Source of the DNA: Phoronis australis
Lineage: Eukaryota; Phoronida; Phoronidae
NCBI GenBank assembly: GCA_002633005.1
Contig: NMRA01000029.1
Coordinates: forward strand, 637,119-701,118
Direction: 5' to 3'
Length of the DNA stretch: 64,000 nt
Part shown: piece after piece, positions 26,301-33,745 of the stretch
Layout of the letters: each line of letters opens with the position of its first letter
Position numbering within the stretch: the stretch's first letter is position 1
Made by a program: the position numbers and the translations under genes
The notes under the pieces: generated by a model
Seen by the model: only the letters and a program-made list of their open reading frames with translations
Database searches by the model: none
What the model was told of the DNA's origin: nothing

Positions 26301-29019
26301 AAAATTATAAGCGCTATCGATAATTTTAGAAGCCTTTGAAAAATAAAATAGATTGGATTTGGTATTTGTCCGAAATCGTTGTCAGATTTTACTGTACACA
26401 AAGGAATTGTGATACATCAGCAACACTGCCATAGAATGTAGATACACTCTGTAGAGGACAGGTTTATTTCAAGCAGCATGATGTCCAGTTTTTTATATTT
26501 ACGGGTAAACTGGGTAACTATATACAATGTAGCATCTTTCCAACATAAATTGCTGGGTTTCCAAGCAGACGATCATCTACTTAACCCTTCCTTCGTTCTG
26601 GACCGGGGTGCTTTTCATAGACCCAAGGCAATCACGGGAAATGTGATAACTGCTTTGCTTATAATGTGCAGCCATATCTCACGAAAGTTAACGTATCTTC
26701 ATTTTACGCGAGTCTCGTGTCCACAGAATGAAGCTCGGTGCTCCGAGATTCACCGATTTCAGCTAATGTGAAAAAGTTGACATCTGGAGCAAAAGAGCTC
26801 ATATCTTGGCATACAACTACTAAAGTTTTACTCAAAGAATCCGACAGTAACGATTGGACAAAACACACAGCTCGGATTCACTTCTTGTAACCTTGGGAAG
26901 AGTGTATTGGAACAACATGAAGTGTAATTACATTGGATGGTACTTTGAGAATATCCAGAGGATAAAATAATGAGCATCGTGGAATATTGTAAAACATGTC
27001 ATGAGTGTCAACACATTTTATTTGAAAAAATAGACTTAAATTGTTTTAAAGTGAAAATATGAATTGGTTCTTGTAACCGATGAATGTATCAAGACATGAT
27101 ATTTTTTAAATTAGTTCTTAGTGTTTAAATTATCTTTGTTACAGACAAGACAACTTCTCCTCCTGCAAAGCCCACAAACCCTGGCATTGGTAAGTTGGGG
27201 AAGTAGAAGAAATGGATGAAATTTGATAATAGGATATACAGGGATTATGTACATGTGTAATAATCATGTACCCATACTATGTATAATGTAAGTGTTCCAT
27301 GGCTGTATCTCCTAAACTCCTTGCAGGATCTTTATGAAATTTAGCAGGAGTATTGTGATGAGCATGACAACAGAATGATGATGACTTTGGACGGATCCAA
27401 CGACCACTGTGCCCTCTAGTGGCATTTTGGAGTGCTTGGTGGATTTTCTTGAAATTTGTCAGATAGGTTTCCATTGAGGACACAATGACACCTTCCCATT
27501 TTGAGATGGATTCAAGGCCACCTGGTGGTGTTTTTTTTTAAAATTTTTGGTGTCTGCCATCCTATCCTCTAAAGTGTTCAAAGGATGGTTGTGAAAGTTA
27601 CCATATATTTGTTCCGTATGAGAAGAGCACAGTTAGCAATTAATCAAGCATTTGGTACATGCTGTAATCATGTAGCGTTACAATCTTAATTCGCCACATT
27701 AGGGAAATTCCAAAGTGAATTCACAAAAAATCGGAAGTTTTTAACGAAAGTGCTGCTGGATACCAAGTGTCTGTTTCATGAAAAGTGACTGAAGACTTAA
27801 GACTGAAATTTGGTCTTATGCTTCACGCAGCTATTCTGAAAATCTCACCTGAGGAAAAGTGCAAAGTCTCTGAGAGCACAGACAAAACTGCTATTCGTTG
27901 AGATAATCTCCACAAATTATCTCTAGACTGTAATGTGCTCATAAATACTAGGCAAAATTTTTTTCAGCATTTGTGAGGTGTGAGTGCGAGACCAAATTTT
28001 AATTGTAAGTCTTGAGTCAATTTCATTAAACACTGGCTCCAAATATCAACTAAATGCAGAAGTCCAGTCTGGAGTTACAGTCACAGATTAAAGAACCTCG
28101 GTTTGGGCTCTAGTCTTTGTTATCGAAATCAAACTGAAAATTAAGTTTGACACTTTCTGTTCTACTTTTGTGTGAAATTGGGATGAGTGTATTCTTCTGC
28201 ACTCTAGTACATCGCTGATGTGGATAATTGTCAAATGCCAGTTTACACTTGATGACCCCAGTTGGTGCCTGAACTCGAAATTTCAAGCTTTTACTCAATG
28301 TCTCGAGTTTTGTAGCTCGAATCTAAAGTCATCCGGTGTGAATTTGGAATAGACTCCTATGCATACTTGAGAACAGGATGACAGGCAATTATTTTGAGTT
28401 TGCACAAAAGTAAAATGGGAATACAATGTGGTGGACAAGTGATAAACAATATTATCAAAATTGTCAACAGATTTAAAGTAAACAGGAAGAAAACATATTA
28501 ACTTGTTTATTTCCAAAGTTTCTTTAAAACTGTCATCAACAAACACGCAATGCAGTTTGAGTATTTTTAACAATACAGTGAGCTTTCGAAAGTTGGAGAA
28601 ATGACTGTTTTGGCAATTATGTTTTGTTCAAATTTTAGGAATCTTTACTGTAATTCCCATTTTCAGTAGACCCCACGCCCAGGTCCTAAATAAAGCTTGG
28701 ATGCTTGTGTATTGTACATTCAGTTACAAGTGGTAAACTGAACATATTGCAACATGATAGGAAAGTTATTTAAAAGCACTTGATGAGTGGGTTAGTAATT
28801 ATACACTGAATGTCTGTTGTCTTAATTTCAGGTCCATTTGGTCTTTCTTATGACGATGCTAACATACTAATTATTGTCCTGGGGTCTGGACTGGGTACCT
28901 CCGTTGTCATACTCATTGGCGTGTGTTGCTGTCTGGCGATGACACGCCGACGAATGAGAAGAATGAAGAGCCATTCGGAATTTCATCGTCATAAAGGCTT
29001 CGAAATGTCGTCCCTGTAA
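1006..29019 (+). CDS. Tandem multi-domain CEL-type carboxylesterase, membrane-anchored (5' partial)
   Basis: Predicted join of 20 exons: 1006-1157, 2405-2586, 3618-4141, 5728-5913, 8081-8382, 8701-8929, 9975-10126, 11202-11383, 11852-12339, 15193-15396, 16087-16385, 17109-17340, 18484-18635, 18935-19116, 19716-20236, 22232-22417, 24157-25010, 25881-26072, 27145-27189, 28832-29019. All junctions are GT-AG and phases match throughout, giving about 1,816 residues and a terminal TAA. The order is esterase A (N-terminus missing), B, C, Thr/Pro repeat stalk, SEA domain, transmembrane helix, cytoplasmic tail. The family is the alpha/beta-hydrolase type-B carboxylesterases, closest by eye to bile-salt-activated lipase (ester and lipid hydrolysis). 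The window begins inside the intron after the second exon of domain A, so the signal peptide and any further domains lie upstream. An ATTAAA at 29141 may be the poly(A) signal. Exon edges could be off by a base. The substrate is unknown. Confidence 0.85.
1201..2090. mobile_element. THAP-type inverted-repeat DNA element, copy 1
   Basis: It begins with AAGGCAACCTTTTTTCATGT and ends with the inverse (ACATGAAAAAAGGTTGC). The terminal inverted repeats are several hundred bases long. They include a segment with TCAGTCAACATGCC at both ends, that is, the start of a THAP zinc-finger reading frame (here [12 protein letters not shown]). The interior is a short degraded remnant related to 43390-43740, and no transposase is present. 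It lies in the domain A intron 1158-2404. The equivalent domain C intron (18636-18934) lacks it. Confidence 0.8.
4487..4540 (+). repeat. 27-bp tandem duplication
   Basis: AGCTTAGTCAGCCGGCCCTC plus seven more bases occurs twice in direct succession. The domain C intron has one related copy at about 20968. Confidence 0.85.
4640..4895 (-). mobile_element. tRNA-derived SINE in domain A intron
   Basis: Read on the minus strand from about 4887 there is a tRNA-like head with a B box GGTTCGAGTCC and an A-box-like CTAGTGGTATG upstream, followed by an unrelated body down to about 4645. The head looks like a decayed tRNA but has no clean cloverleaf, so it is not called a tRNA gene. A homologous copy sits at the same place in domain C (21120-21375). 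Confidence 0.65.
6270..7140 (+). repeat. Modular CTAGTGGC-type repeat, split by a palindrome
   Basis: The parts 6270-6487 and 6911-7060 carry the hallmark words of this family (CAGGATCTT, TTTTCATGAAATTTGG, AGTGAGATGATGCTATC, CACCTAGTGGCCATTTTTAC-like). Between them sits the 6523-6910 palindrome. The rest of the intron to 8080 has a 180-bp repeat (7445-7640) and otherwise nothing recognised. Confidence 0.6.
6523..6910. mobile_element. Long palindrome (foldback/MITE), about 388 bp
   Basis: Two arms of about 180 bases are near-perfect inverted copies around a short centre near 6700-6730. The outer ends read ATGTTTCTAAGTAAAATCAA and the inverse of ATGTTTGCAAATAAAATCAA. The arms contain GTCCTGGTTTCCGGTCCTTC and its inverse. 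It interrupts a modular CTAGTGGC-type repeat: AGTAAGATGATG before it (6476-6487) and AGTGAGATGATG after it (6911-6922) may be a target-site duplication. The open frame on this strand is a by-product of the palindrome. Confidence 0.8.
7445..7640 (+). repeat. Intronic dispersed repeat, copy 1
   Basis: This matches 10261-10440 (shared words include AAACAAAGTGCAGT, CTGCAAATAGGT, AACTATGCTAATG). Both lie in introns of the esterase gene. No coding sequence or clear termini. Confidence 0.65.
8330..16385 (+). CDS. Esterase domain B (complete, divergent from A and C)
   Basis: It starts inside the exon ending at 8382 and continues in 8701-8929 ([20 protein letters not shown], a Cys, [13 protein letters not shown]), 9975-10126 ([17 protein letters not shown]), 11202-11383 ([17 protein letters not shown], elbow FGVSAGG), 11852-12339 (SQSGS, Cys pair, acid region GHSQADGY), 15193-15396 ([28 protein letters not shown]) and 16087-16385 (NPTKG... 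then the opening strand of domain C). Ser, Asp and His are all in place. It is clearly more diverged from A and C than they are from each other. The 12340-15192 intron holds the assembly gap and a modular repeat. Domain type is secure, individual splice edges slightly less so. Confidence 0.87.
8511..8655 (+). pseudogene. Decayed tandem copy of domain B exon 2
   Basis: Just after a good acceptor (TTGCTCACAG) the sequence reads [13 protein letters not shown], then NLRW and PHPGW. This is a near repeat of the functional exon 8701-8929, which lies only 190 bases further on. This copy lacks the codons for PPVGD, is frameshifted around a run of nine or more G, reaches a stop soon after the CPSR stretch, and has no [13 protein letters not shown] half and no donor. 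It is an exon duplication that died. If the acceptor were still used it would break the frame. Confidence 0.82.
8933..9215 (+). repeat. Minisatellite of about 65-70 bp units starting at a splice donor
   Basis: Four imperfect units begin near 8933, 9003, 9064 and 9135, plus a partial fifth. Each carries AAGAACTTACC, a GGTAGGAAGTGAACAC-like part and ATAAATGGTACAT. The first unit overlaps the donor GTAAGA of exon 8701-8929 (donor at 8930), and later units retain donor-like GGTAAGA words. Confidence 0.8.
10261..10440 (+). repeat. Intronic dispersed repeat, copy 2
   Basis: Partner of 7445-7640, in the 10127-11201 intron. The same intron holds a second local pair: ACCGAGTTAAAGTGTACAG at about 10537 and ACCGAGTTAAAATCTACAG at about 10968, each followed by GTAGAT and a loosely shared 60 bases. 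No gene is seen in the rest of this intron. Confidence 0.6.
12409..12475 (+). repeat. GT/GTGC microsatellite
   Basis: A (GT)n run passes into (GTGC)n and back to (GT)n, just after the donor of exon 11852-12339. Confidence 0.95.
12591..13736 (+). mobile_element. Modular CTAGTGGC-type element with ATGCGCCCACA termini, copy containing the gap
   Basis: The left end is ATGCGCCCACATATTTATAT. Near the right end lies the inverse TGTGGGCGCAT (13699-13709), followed by a fixed tail ending CTGCGTTGCTCTTGTTT. The interior is a chain of diverged modules, each with a CATGAAATTTGG or GTGAAAATTGG word and a CCTAGTGGC word. It matches 48435-49954 on both sides of the run of N. No protein is encoded. It is probably a non-autonomous inverted-repeat element. 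Confidence 0.75.
13046..13411. other. Assembly gap (366 N)
   Basis: An unbroken run of N inside a modular repeat. The sister element at 48435-49954 has about 740 bases between the matching flanks (48890-49628). Either this gap is undersized or this copy has one fewer internal unit of about 445 bases. Confidence 0.98.
13880..14880 (+). repeat. Degraded modular CTAGTGGC-type repeat
   Basis: It begins ACATGTTGCTGCATTATGCCGTC-like and continues with several modules (CTCATGAAATTTTCG, GTCGTGAAATTTGTC, CACCTCCTAGTGGCACTTTTG) to about 14880. It is older than the 12591-13736 copy. The rest of this intron up to 15192 shows nothing recognisable. Confidence 0.6.
15660..15960 (+). repeat. Degenerate minisatellite
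   Basis: A loose repeat of roughly 30-40 bases based on AATGACATGATGTGGACA fills much of the intron 15397-16086. Confidence 0.6.
16330..24370 (+). CDS. Esterase domain C (complete)
   Basis: It starts in the exon ending at 16385 ([12 protein letters not shown]) and continues in 17109-17340 ([29 protein letters not shown]), 18484-18635 (VFIHGGGY), 18935-19116 (elbow FGESAGAG, the canonical family form), 19716-20236 (SQSGS, Cys pair, acid region GHNFADGY), 22232-22417 ([21 protein letters not shown]) and the first part of 24157-25010 ([18 protein letters not shown]). The triad is complete and this copy has the most canonical motifs. From the intron after exon 17109-17340 to beyond exon 22232-22417 it is nearly a copy of domain A, introns included. 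The C-terminal exon differs from A's. The domain ends at a Cys just before the repeat stalk. Confidence 0.88.
20650..20835 (+). repeat. Fragment of modular CTAGTGGC-type repeat
   Basis: This contains CCCCTAGTGGCATTTTCATC, then CCTTGACAGATTTTTATGAAATTTGG, the same order as in the longer copies. It lies in the domain C intron and is missing from domain A. Confidence 0.6.
21120..21375 (-). mobile_element. tRNA-derived SINE in domain C intron, with 12-bp tandem repeat
   Basis: This is the paralogous position of the 4640-4895 SINE. The minus strand shows a B box GGTTCAAGTCG and an A-box-like CTAGTAGAAT. At 21124-21180 a 12-base unit (TACGCAGTCCGG) is repeated about five times, absent from the domain A copy. 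A related TACGCGTTGTGCCAG stretch occurs at 6115. Confidence 0.62.
22741..22930 (+). repeat. Three-copy 64-bp tandem repeat
   Basis: Units start at 22741, 22806 and 22870 (TCTGCCTCGAGTGTGACTTT ... GGCATGCAAGTCAGTGGGTC). It lies within the 620-base segment unique to domain C. Short open frames here simply reflect the repeat. Confidence 0.9.
24382..24801 (+). repeat. Coding VNTR: seven 60-bp units encoding a mucin-like stalk
   Basis: Seven head-to-tail 60-base units lie in frame inside exon 24157-25010. Each encodes 20 residues of the form [20 protein letters not shown], varying at a few positions. The repeat is rich in Thr, Ser and Pro, so it is a likely O-glycosylated spacer holding the esterase domains away from the membrane. 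The period is exactly 60, so changes in copy number would keep the frame. Human CEL also has a Pro/Thr-rich VNTR after its esterase domain, but with an 11-residue unit of different sequence. Shared ancestry is not shown. Confidence 0.93.
24820..26072 (+). CDS. SEA domain split over two exons, with GSIVV autocleavage motif
   Basis: The end of exon 24157-25010 ([10 protein letters not shown]..., [12 protein letters not shown]..., ILNFDLRRG) joins exon 25881-26072 ([11 protein letters not shown]..., [13 protein letters not shown]..., [12 protein letters not shown]). The joined G-SIVV with beta-strand context before it, and the following helix and NG-turn pattern, match the SEA module of mucins, where the peptide bond between Gly and Ser is cut spontaneously and the two halves stay associated. 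The intron falls within that Gly codon, immediately before the Ser codon. In this position next to the membrane the domain would let the esterase ectodomain be released by force or shear. SEA identity is by motif and architecture only. Confidence 0.75.
25011..25880 (+). other. Intron within the SEA domain
   Basis: Donor GTGAGA, acceptor TTTCATAG. I see no gene, clear repeat or structured RNA in it. Confidence 0.7.
26073..27144 (+). other. Intron without recognised content
   Basis: Donor GTAAGT, acceptor TTGTTACAG. An ATG-led open frame at 26478-26771 has no recognisable motif and is probably chance. Confidence 0.6.
27145..27189 (+). CDS. 45-nt Pro/Thr linker exon
   Basis: A small exon encodes [15 protein letters not shown], between a TTGTTACAG acceptor and a GTAAGT donor. 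It is phase 1 on both sides, so it could be skipped or duplicated without changing the frame. It extends the juxtamembrane stalk between the SEA domain and the transmembrane exon. Size and composition fit the flanking sequence, but without transcript data its use is a prediction. Confidence 0.65.
27290..27640 (+). repeat. Fragment of modular CTAGTGGC-type repeat
   Basis: This shows CCATGGCTGTATCTCCTAAA, CAGGATCTTTATGAAATTTAG, TGCCCTCTAGTGGCATTTTG and GATGGTTGTGAAAGTTACC in the family order. It lies in the 27190-28831 intron. Confidence 0.65.
27768..28035. mobile_element. MITE-like element with about 45-bp inverted ends
   Basis: The left end GTGTCTGTTTCATGAAAAGT and the right end (inverse of ATTTCATTAAACAC-type sequence) pair over roughly 45 bases. 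Related pieces occur at about 22458-22530, 53223-53400 and, reversed, 31263-31365, all marked by GTCTGTTTCATGAAAAGTGAC. Confidence 0.65.
28832..29019 (+). CDS. Transmembrane and cytoplasmic tail exon (3' terminal)
   Basis: This last coding exon follows a TTAATTTCAG acceptor. It encodes a short extracellular lead, a hydrophobic helix ([11 protein letters not shown]...[11 protein letters not shown]), a Cys cluster that could be palmitoylated, a strongly basic stop-transfer stretch (TRRRMRRMK), and a tail of about 20 residues ending MSSL, then TAA. Topology is predicted type I, with esterases outside. The end S-S-L fits the class I PDZ pattern (S/T-x-hydrophobic). Neuroligins have the same overall plan (esterase fold, stalk, helix, PDZ tail) but a single catalytically dead domain. 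Confidence 0.82.
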
Positions 29020-29140
29020 CTGGCCGAATTTGAGATGGCAACTTCAACACCGACTATGCTGCGACTGCGAAAAGATGTTTTACGCTCTCTATTTTAGTTA
29101 TTGATTTTGTTCTTGATTGATATGATTATGTAATACCACG

Positions 29141-29330
29141 ATTAAAATTTCTTGGTCTGTTTACACCAATTTCTAGCCTACTTACATTGGCACGATGTTT
29201 CAGTCGGTCGTTTCTGCGACCATCTTCAGGTGTTATAGCATGCTTAGAAGACGTGACCGGCCGAAACGCCATGCCAATTAAAGTACTAGGCAAATGGTTG
29301 GTGTAAACCGACCAATTAATTTTAGCCATG
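29141..29330. mobile_element. Palindromic MITE downstream of the esterase gene
   Basis: Imperfect inverted arms: TTGGTCTGTTTACACCAA near 29150 and its inverse near 29300-29320, with GGCACGATGTTTC and its inverse further in. It starts 122 bases after the stop codon, and its left edge supplies the ATTAAA that might act as poly(A) signal. Confidence 0.7.
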
Positions 29331-32173
29331 ATGTTAGTACATCACCACCTCAATGCGATTTTAGGAAGTCGTGATTTTCTAACCTCGTGTTAGGAGAAAA
29401 GTGAAAGATTCAAACACACGAAGACAAGAAAGGTGCCTTATCCAATGACATGTCTGTTGCAGCTGTATGGTTACCTACGGTCGACCACGAAACAAAATGG
29501 GCTCATCCCAGTTATAACGAAATTTTGAACTCCAAAATGCAGTTTATGTTTTTCATGTAATTTTGAGAGGTTACAAGTCAGTTGTCATGGAAACAATAAG
29601 GAAAAAGAAACAGTCAAATGCACTTTAAGACTAAATTACATTCTCCGTATGTTGATGTAAAATTAAACTATTTTACTCATTTCAACTACCTTTTTGACGA
29701 TGAACCATAATGCAAGTATTTTACCATAAATTATTAGCTTCCTCGATTCTCATTAACCTTCTGGTCTCGCGTAATGTAAATGTGACGACTCTTATCAAAT
29801 ATTCAATTTCTTCGTTCCACGTTTTAGAAATGTTGGCAGTCATTTCCTGTGTGAACTGCTCTGCCTGCAAGCCCTCCAAACAAAATATTTTTGTAAACTA
29901 CTTACTATACAACACGCCACAGCTGAGCTGAGCGTATTTGGTCCGTTTTATTGTCCTAGTGTACCGCCTGAGGAAAATGCACCAAGCGAGGAGTTTCTTC
30001 ATTGTTTTTTATTTTAGATTTTCTAGACGTACACACGCAATACTGTTCGGAGCTTATGTCCCTCAGGTGTTAGATACGGTTAAGTCTCCCACTCTGACTC
30101 TTAAGTGTGTACTTTAATCCAGAAAATTTTTGTTTCTTTGAGGTTTGTCCATAAATCATTGCATTAAAAATTCTTCAATCCCAAAACTGACATTTTTCTA
30201 TTTTCCTTGGTCTTGCCCATAGCTAGTAATGCTCGAAACTTGACCAAATGTTAGTTGGTGACAGCTACTTCATACAAACCATGCTTAGCAGAATATCCAT
30301 GAAATAAAATGCATTTTTTTAGGAAAAGGACAAAATGTAAATTTTCTCATCTGTTATTTTGCATTCCAAAATGAAGTATTTACAGTAGTTTACCCTCCTG
30401 TGTCATCTATGATCAAATGAAACAGCACGCACCAAAATGACTTGGAAATCACCATCACTGCGGCTCAGGTTGGGTAGAAGCCAAATTCATCGGAGTCGTT
30501 TTCCCTCACGACTCAGAATGAAGAGAAATAAACTGGAAAGTTAGTAAGGTGTCTAAACCTTTCGGTAAATTATAATTTTGTCACTACATGAGTTATTACC
30601 AAAAATTTTGCTGTTAACATGATTAGCTGTCGTGACGGAAAAATGACATTTTATCCATTACTTTTGTCTTCTACTGTTTCTTGTCTTTATCTCCCCTTGC
30701 ATCTGCCAAACGTCTGCTTCACTGTCAATCATTTGTCCACATAGAAGAGGCAAACAATAAATGATGAAATGCGAAGGAATTTGTTGAATGTGAAAACCAG
30801 ACAAACACAGAATTATAACAAGATTGGCAATAGTGAGCTGAATAGACAATTTAGATTCTAACATTTCTGCGAGACAAAAGTGAACACGTGTCGAATCCCA
30901 TCCAACATTTTTATGATTCTTTGCACTTGACAGAATTCAATACAAAATTCTCACCAACAAACATTTTCCTCAGTACAGTATTTTATTGTGAAACAACATG
31001 TTCCAACAAATCAACTACCCATTAGACAATGATCAAGTTTACAATTTATTACACATAACTTAGCAATAACTATCATCCAACAGAATGTTCTAGAAAGGAA
31101 ATCTGTGGTCGGCATCGTGAAAGTGGCGTAACGCTTGAGACAGGTATTGGGTCTTGCACTCCCACTTCCCAATTGCTCAAAAAGATTTATCACAGTCCAG
31201 AAATAATTTATAGAAATTATCTCTTTGACTAACAGCCATGTGGATATTCTCAAAAACTGGACTTTTGCACGAGTGAGATTTAATTATTTTTCAGAAAGAG
31301 TTGCGTAAGGTCAAACTTAGGAATCTAGTGTTGAGTCACTTTTCATGAAACAGACCCCAAGATATTGTAACTACATGACATTTACAACAGTTTTGTTTAA
31401 AGAGTATTGATCACACATCCTGATTCACTGTCTAAAATGGTCCACATTGTGTTCCATGTCTCCTTGTTTCACTACTGTAGCTGTAAAATTTCAGACACCA
31501 TTGTGAGCTTGAAATTCACTAGGTGGTGTATCAGCTGCAAACAGACTAATACTTTGAATTATCTGGCGTAGATCTAATCAAATTCTCTCAATATTCGGAA
31601 TTTTCAACATAATCCATTTCTGCTTTTGATAAATAGGATTCATATCTTTACTTCCTTTTCTTGTAAACTGTTTTTGAGCAGACTCGCTAAATAATGATTT
31701 TCGCAATATGTTGTTTGGCAGTTCTGGGTGAGCTGACTCACAGACCAGACAGTCTCGCCACCTGGTGACATGTATAAATGCATGCACGATGTTGTCAATG
31801 CTGTTGCTATTCAACAAACAAAAAGAGGATCAACGCTTCATTAACACCACAGTGAATATCGAATCTCACAATGGACTAAAAAAATTAAATGCATTACAAC
31901 CATCCATTTCTTAACTCGCAAAGTCTCGGTACTGGTCAATAGTAGACATTTAGACATTGAATCTGAATGCATTGAACGATGCTAAAAATCAAAAATAAAT
32001 ACCATCATTTCTCGTTTACACAACAGAATGTATATTTCAAGAATACGGACAAGTGAATGTTATTCTAAATACCACCATGTTAACTTCACGACTGTTGACT
32101 TTTAAATCAAGCTGCACAACAAATGCCAATTTGTAGGCAAGCTTCTACTGATCTAGTTGTCAAGTCAAGAGAA
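29331..32173. other. Intergenic stretch without recognised gene
   Basis: AT-rich, no convincing exons on either strand. The first AATAAA on the plus strand after the esterase stop is at 30303. A reversed MITE piece lies at about 31263-31365. Confidence 0.6.
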
Positions 32174-32338
32174 CAGTGGCCAGGGGCAGATTCAGGATTT
32201 TGAGTTAGGGGGGGCCAGGGCAGAGTATTAGCCCAGATTTTGCCCGTTAGACTTTCGCACCTCCGAACTGCCAATTGTAATCTGGGAGAATTTTAGGGGG
32301 GCCATGGCCCCTTTGGCTCCCCTTTAAATCCACCACTG
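32174..32338. mobile_element. Short MITE with CAGTGG/CCACTG ends
   Basis: It begins CAGTGGCCAGGGGCAGATTC and ends AAATCCACCACTG, with GGGGGGGCCA and GGCCCCTTTGGC inside. This is the layout of a widespread group of short hAT-like MITEs whose ends resemble CAGTGGCGGATCCAGG. No coding capacity. Confidence 0.65.
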
Positions 32339-32953
32339 GTGGCTTCCATTAAACTTTAAAGCACCGAAAAGGAGGATGTACTCTTATCAGGAAAGTAAAA
32401 TGGAGGTTCTGATACGATGCCTTGTGTCTGTTTATTAATTATCTGTTTGCAGCAACTCATCATTCTCAGTACAGAGTCCAAAACAGCCCAAGTTCACAAA
32501 CAAGTTGTACAACAAACACCAAGTCATAGCTTTTTGACTAAGCTGGATTAGAAAAATGTCTGTCTAAACATGTTCAACAATGGTAGAAATTGTCTAGTAT
32601 GAGTTGCACAAGAAACACACTTAGACCTGATTACAAAAACTCCTTTTTTGTAAAACATACCTCTCGTACGATAAATTTTCGTACGAAAGCAACTGCCATA
32701 GTCATTCGTTCCACGATACACAACATGTAGGTAGACGTCGGATAACAGCCAATCACAGCGTATTTAGCGATCAACGGACAAATCTTATATTGGCAAGATT
32801 AGAAACATCAGATCACTTCTACTTACATGTCATATTCAGTGCCATGAAGTCCCTAATTGCATATACCAAGTATAAGTGGCCATGTTGTAAGATTGAAAAA
32901 TATGTGCCAGTTGACACAATAGCCCGATTGACGTGTTGTTTTTTTTCCGTTTC

Positions 32954-33745
32954 CTACACACTCTCGACTGTAATCTTTCCTTCAATAACAGCTTTAATTT
33001 CCTGTGCATCCAAAGTTTCACGGCGCATCAGCGCCTGGGCCAGGGCCTTGTGTTCCACAGAATGATTCTTCAAGATAGCCTTGGCTCTATCATACGACTC
33101 CTGTAGTAAGCAAAGTTAGAAGTCTTAAGTCAAATTTCACAGGATGTCATTTCACAATTGGGGCCCATTTTGTCAAAACATGACTTCTACTGTGGTAAAA
33201 CTGGACAACACCAAATATTGACAGTGTTTAGAATAGTAAAACATTGGGGCTAAATACCGCCTTCATTTGGCTGCTTAAATTTCATCTCTCCCTACGTTTT
33301 CCACAACTATTAACTGCTGTTACAGTAAATCTTCCCGTTGAAGTCATCAATGTGAATGAACTTCACTCTGTCCAGTGTTAAGCTTATTTTGAGAACTAAC
33401 TCGCCATATTAAAGAAAGGAAACAAAAGCGCCTCCTACAGTCCAAAACATGAACCAAGACGGTTTCCGACGATGGTTCAGCATGGTATTTACAAATTGAA
33501 GTCATCTTTTTACACCATCCATTTGTCTTACCAAAACTTTGCCCAAACATAATACTGAGATACTATGATATAATATATAATATGACAAAGAGCAGTCACA
33601 AGTCTCAGAATCTACTGGAACTCACCTGTAGCAACCGTTTGATTTCATTGTCCAACAGCTCAGTAGTTGACGGTCCAACCTCATTGACCTTGACCATGGA
33701 CAGTCCACTGTCGACAGGGTCACCATTGAACACACGGACACCGAC
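32954..33745 (-). CDS. YME1L/FtsH-type ATP-dependent metalloprotease, C-terminal two exons
   Basis: Two minus-strand exons: 33745-33626 (40 codons) and 33100-32954 (48 codons plus TAG), both phase 0, with acceptors TTTGCATAG and TTACTACAG and donor GTGAGT. The joined end reads ...TELLDNEIKRLLQ, ESYDRAKAILKNHSVEHKAL, AQALMRRETLDAQEIKAVIE, GK..., which matches the C-terminus of YME1L, the i-AAA protease of the mitochondrial inner membrane that degrades misfolded and regulatory inner-membrane proteins. The Walker motifs, SRH and HExxH zinc site are not in these exons, and I could not find exons for them up to 64 kb. The gene is therefore partial here (very long intron, misjoin or a 3' fragment). 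An isolated N lies 640 bases upstream. Confidence 0.82.
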
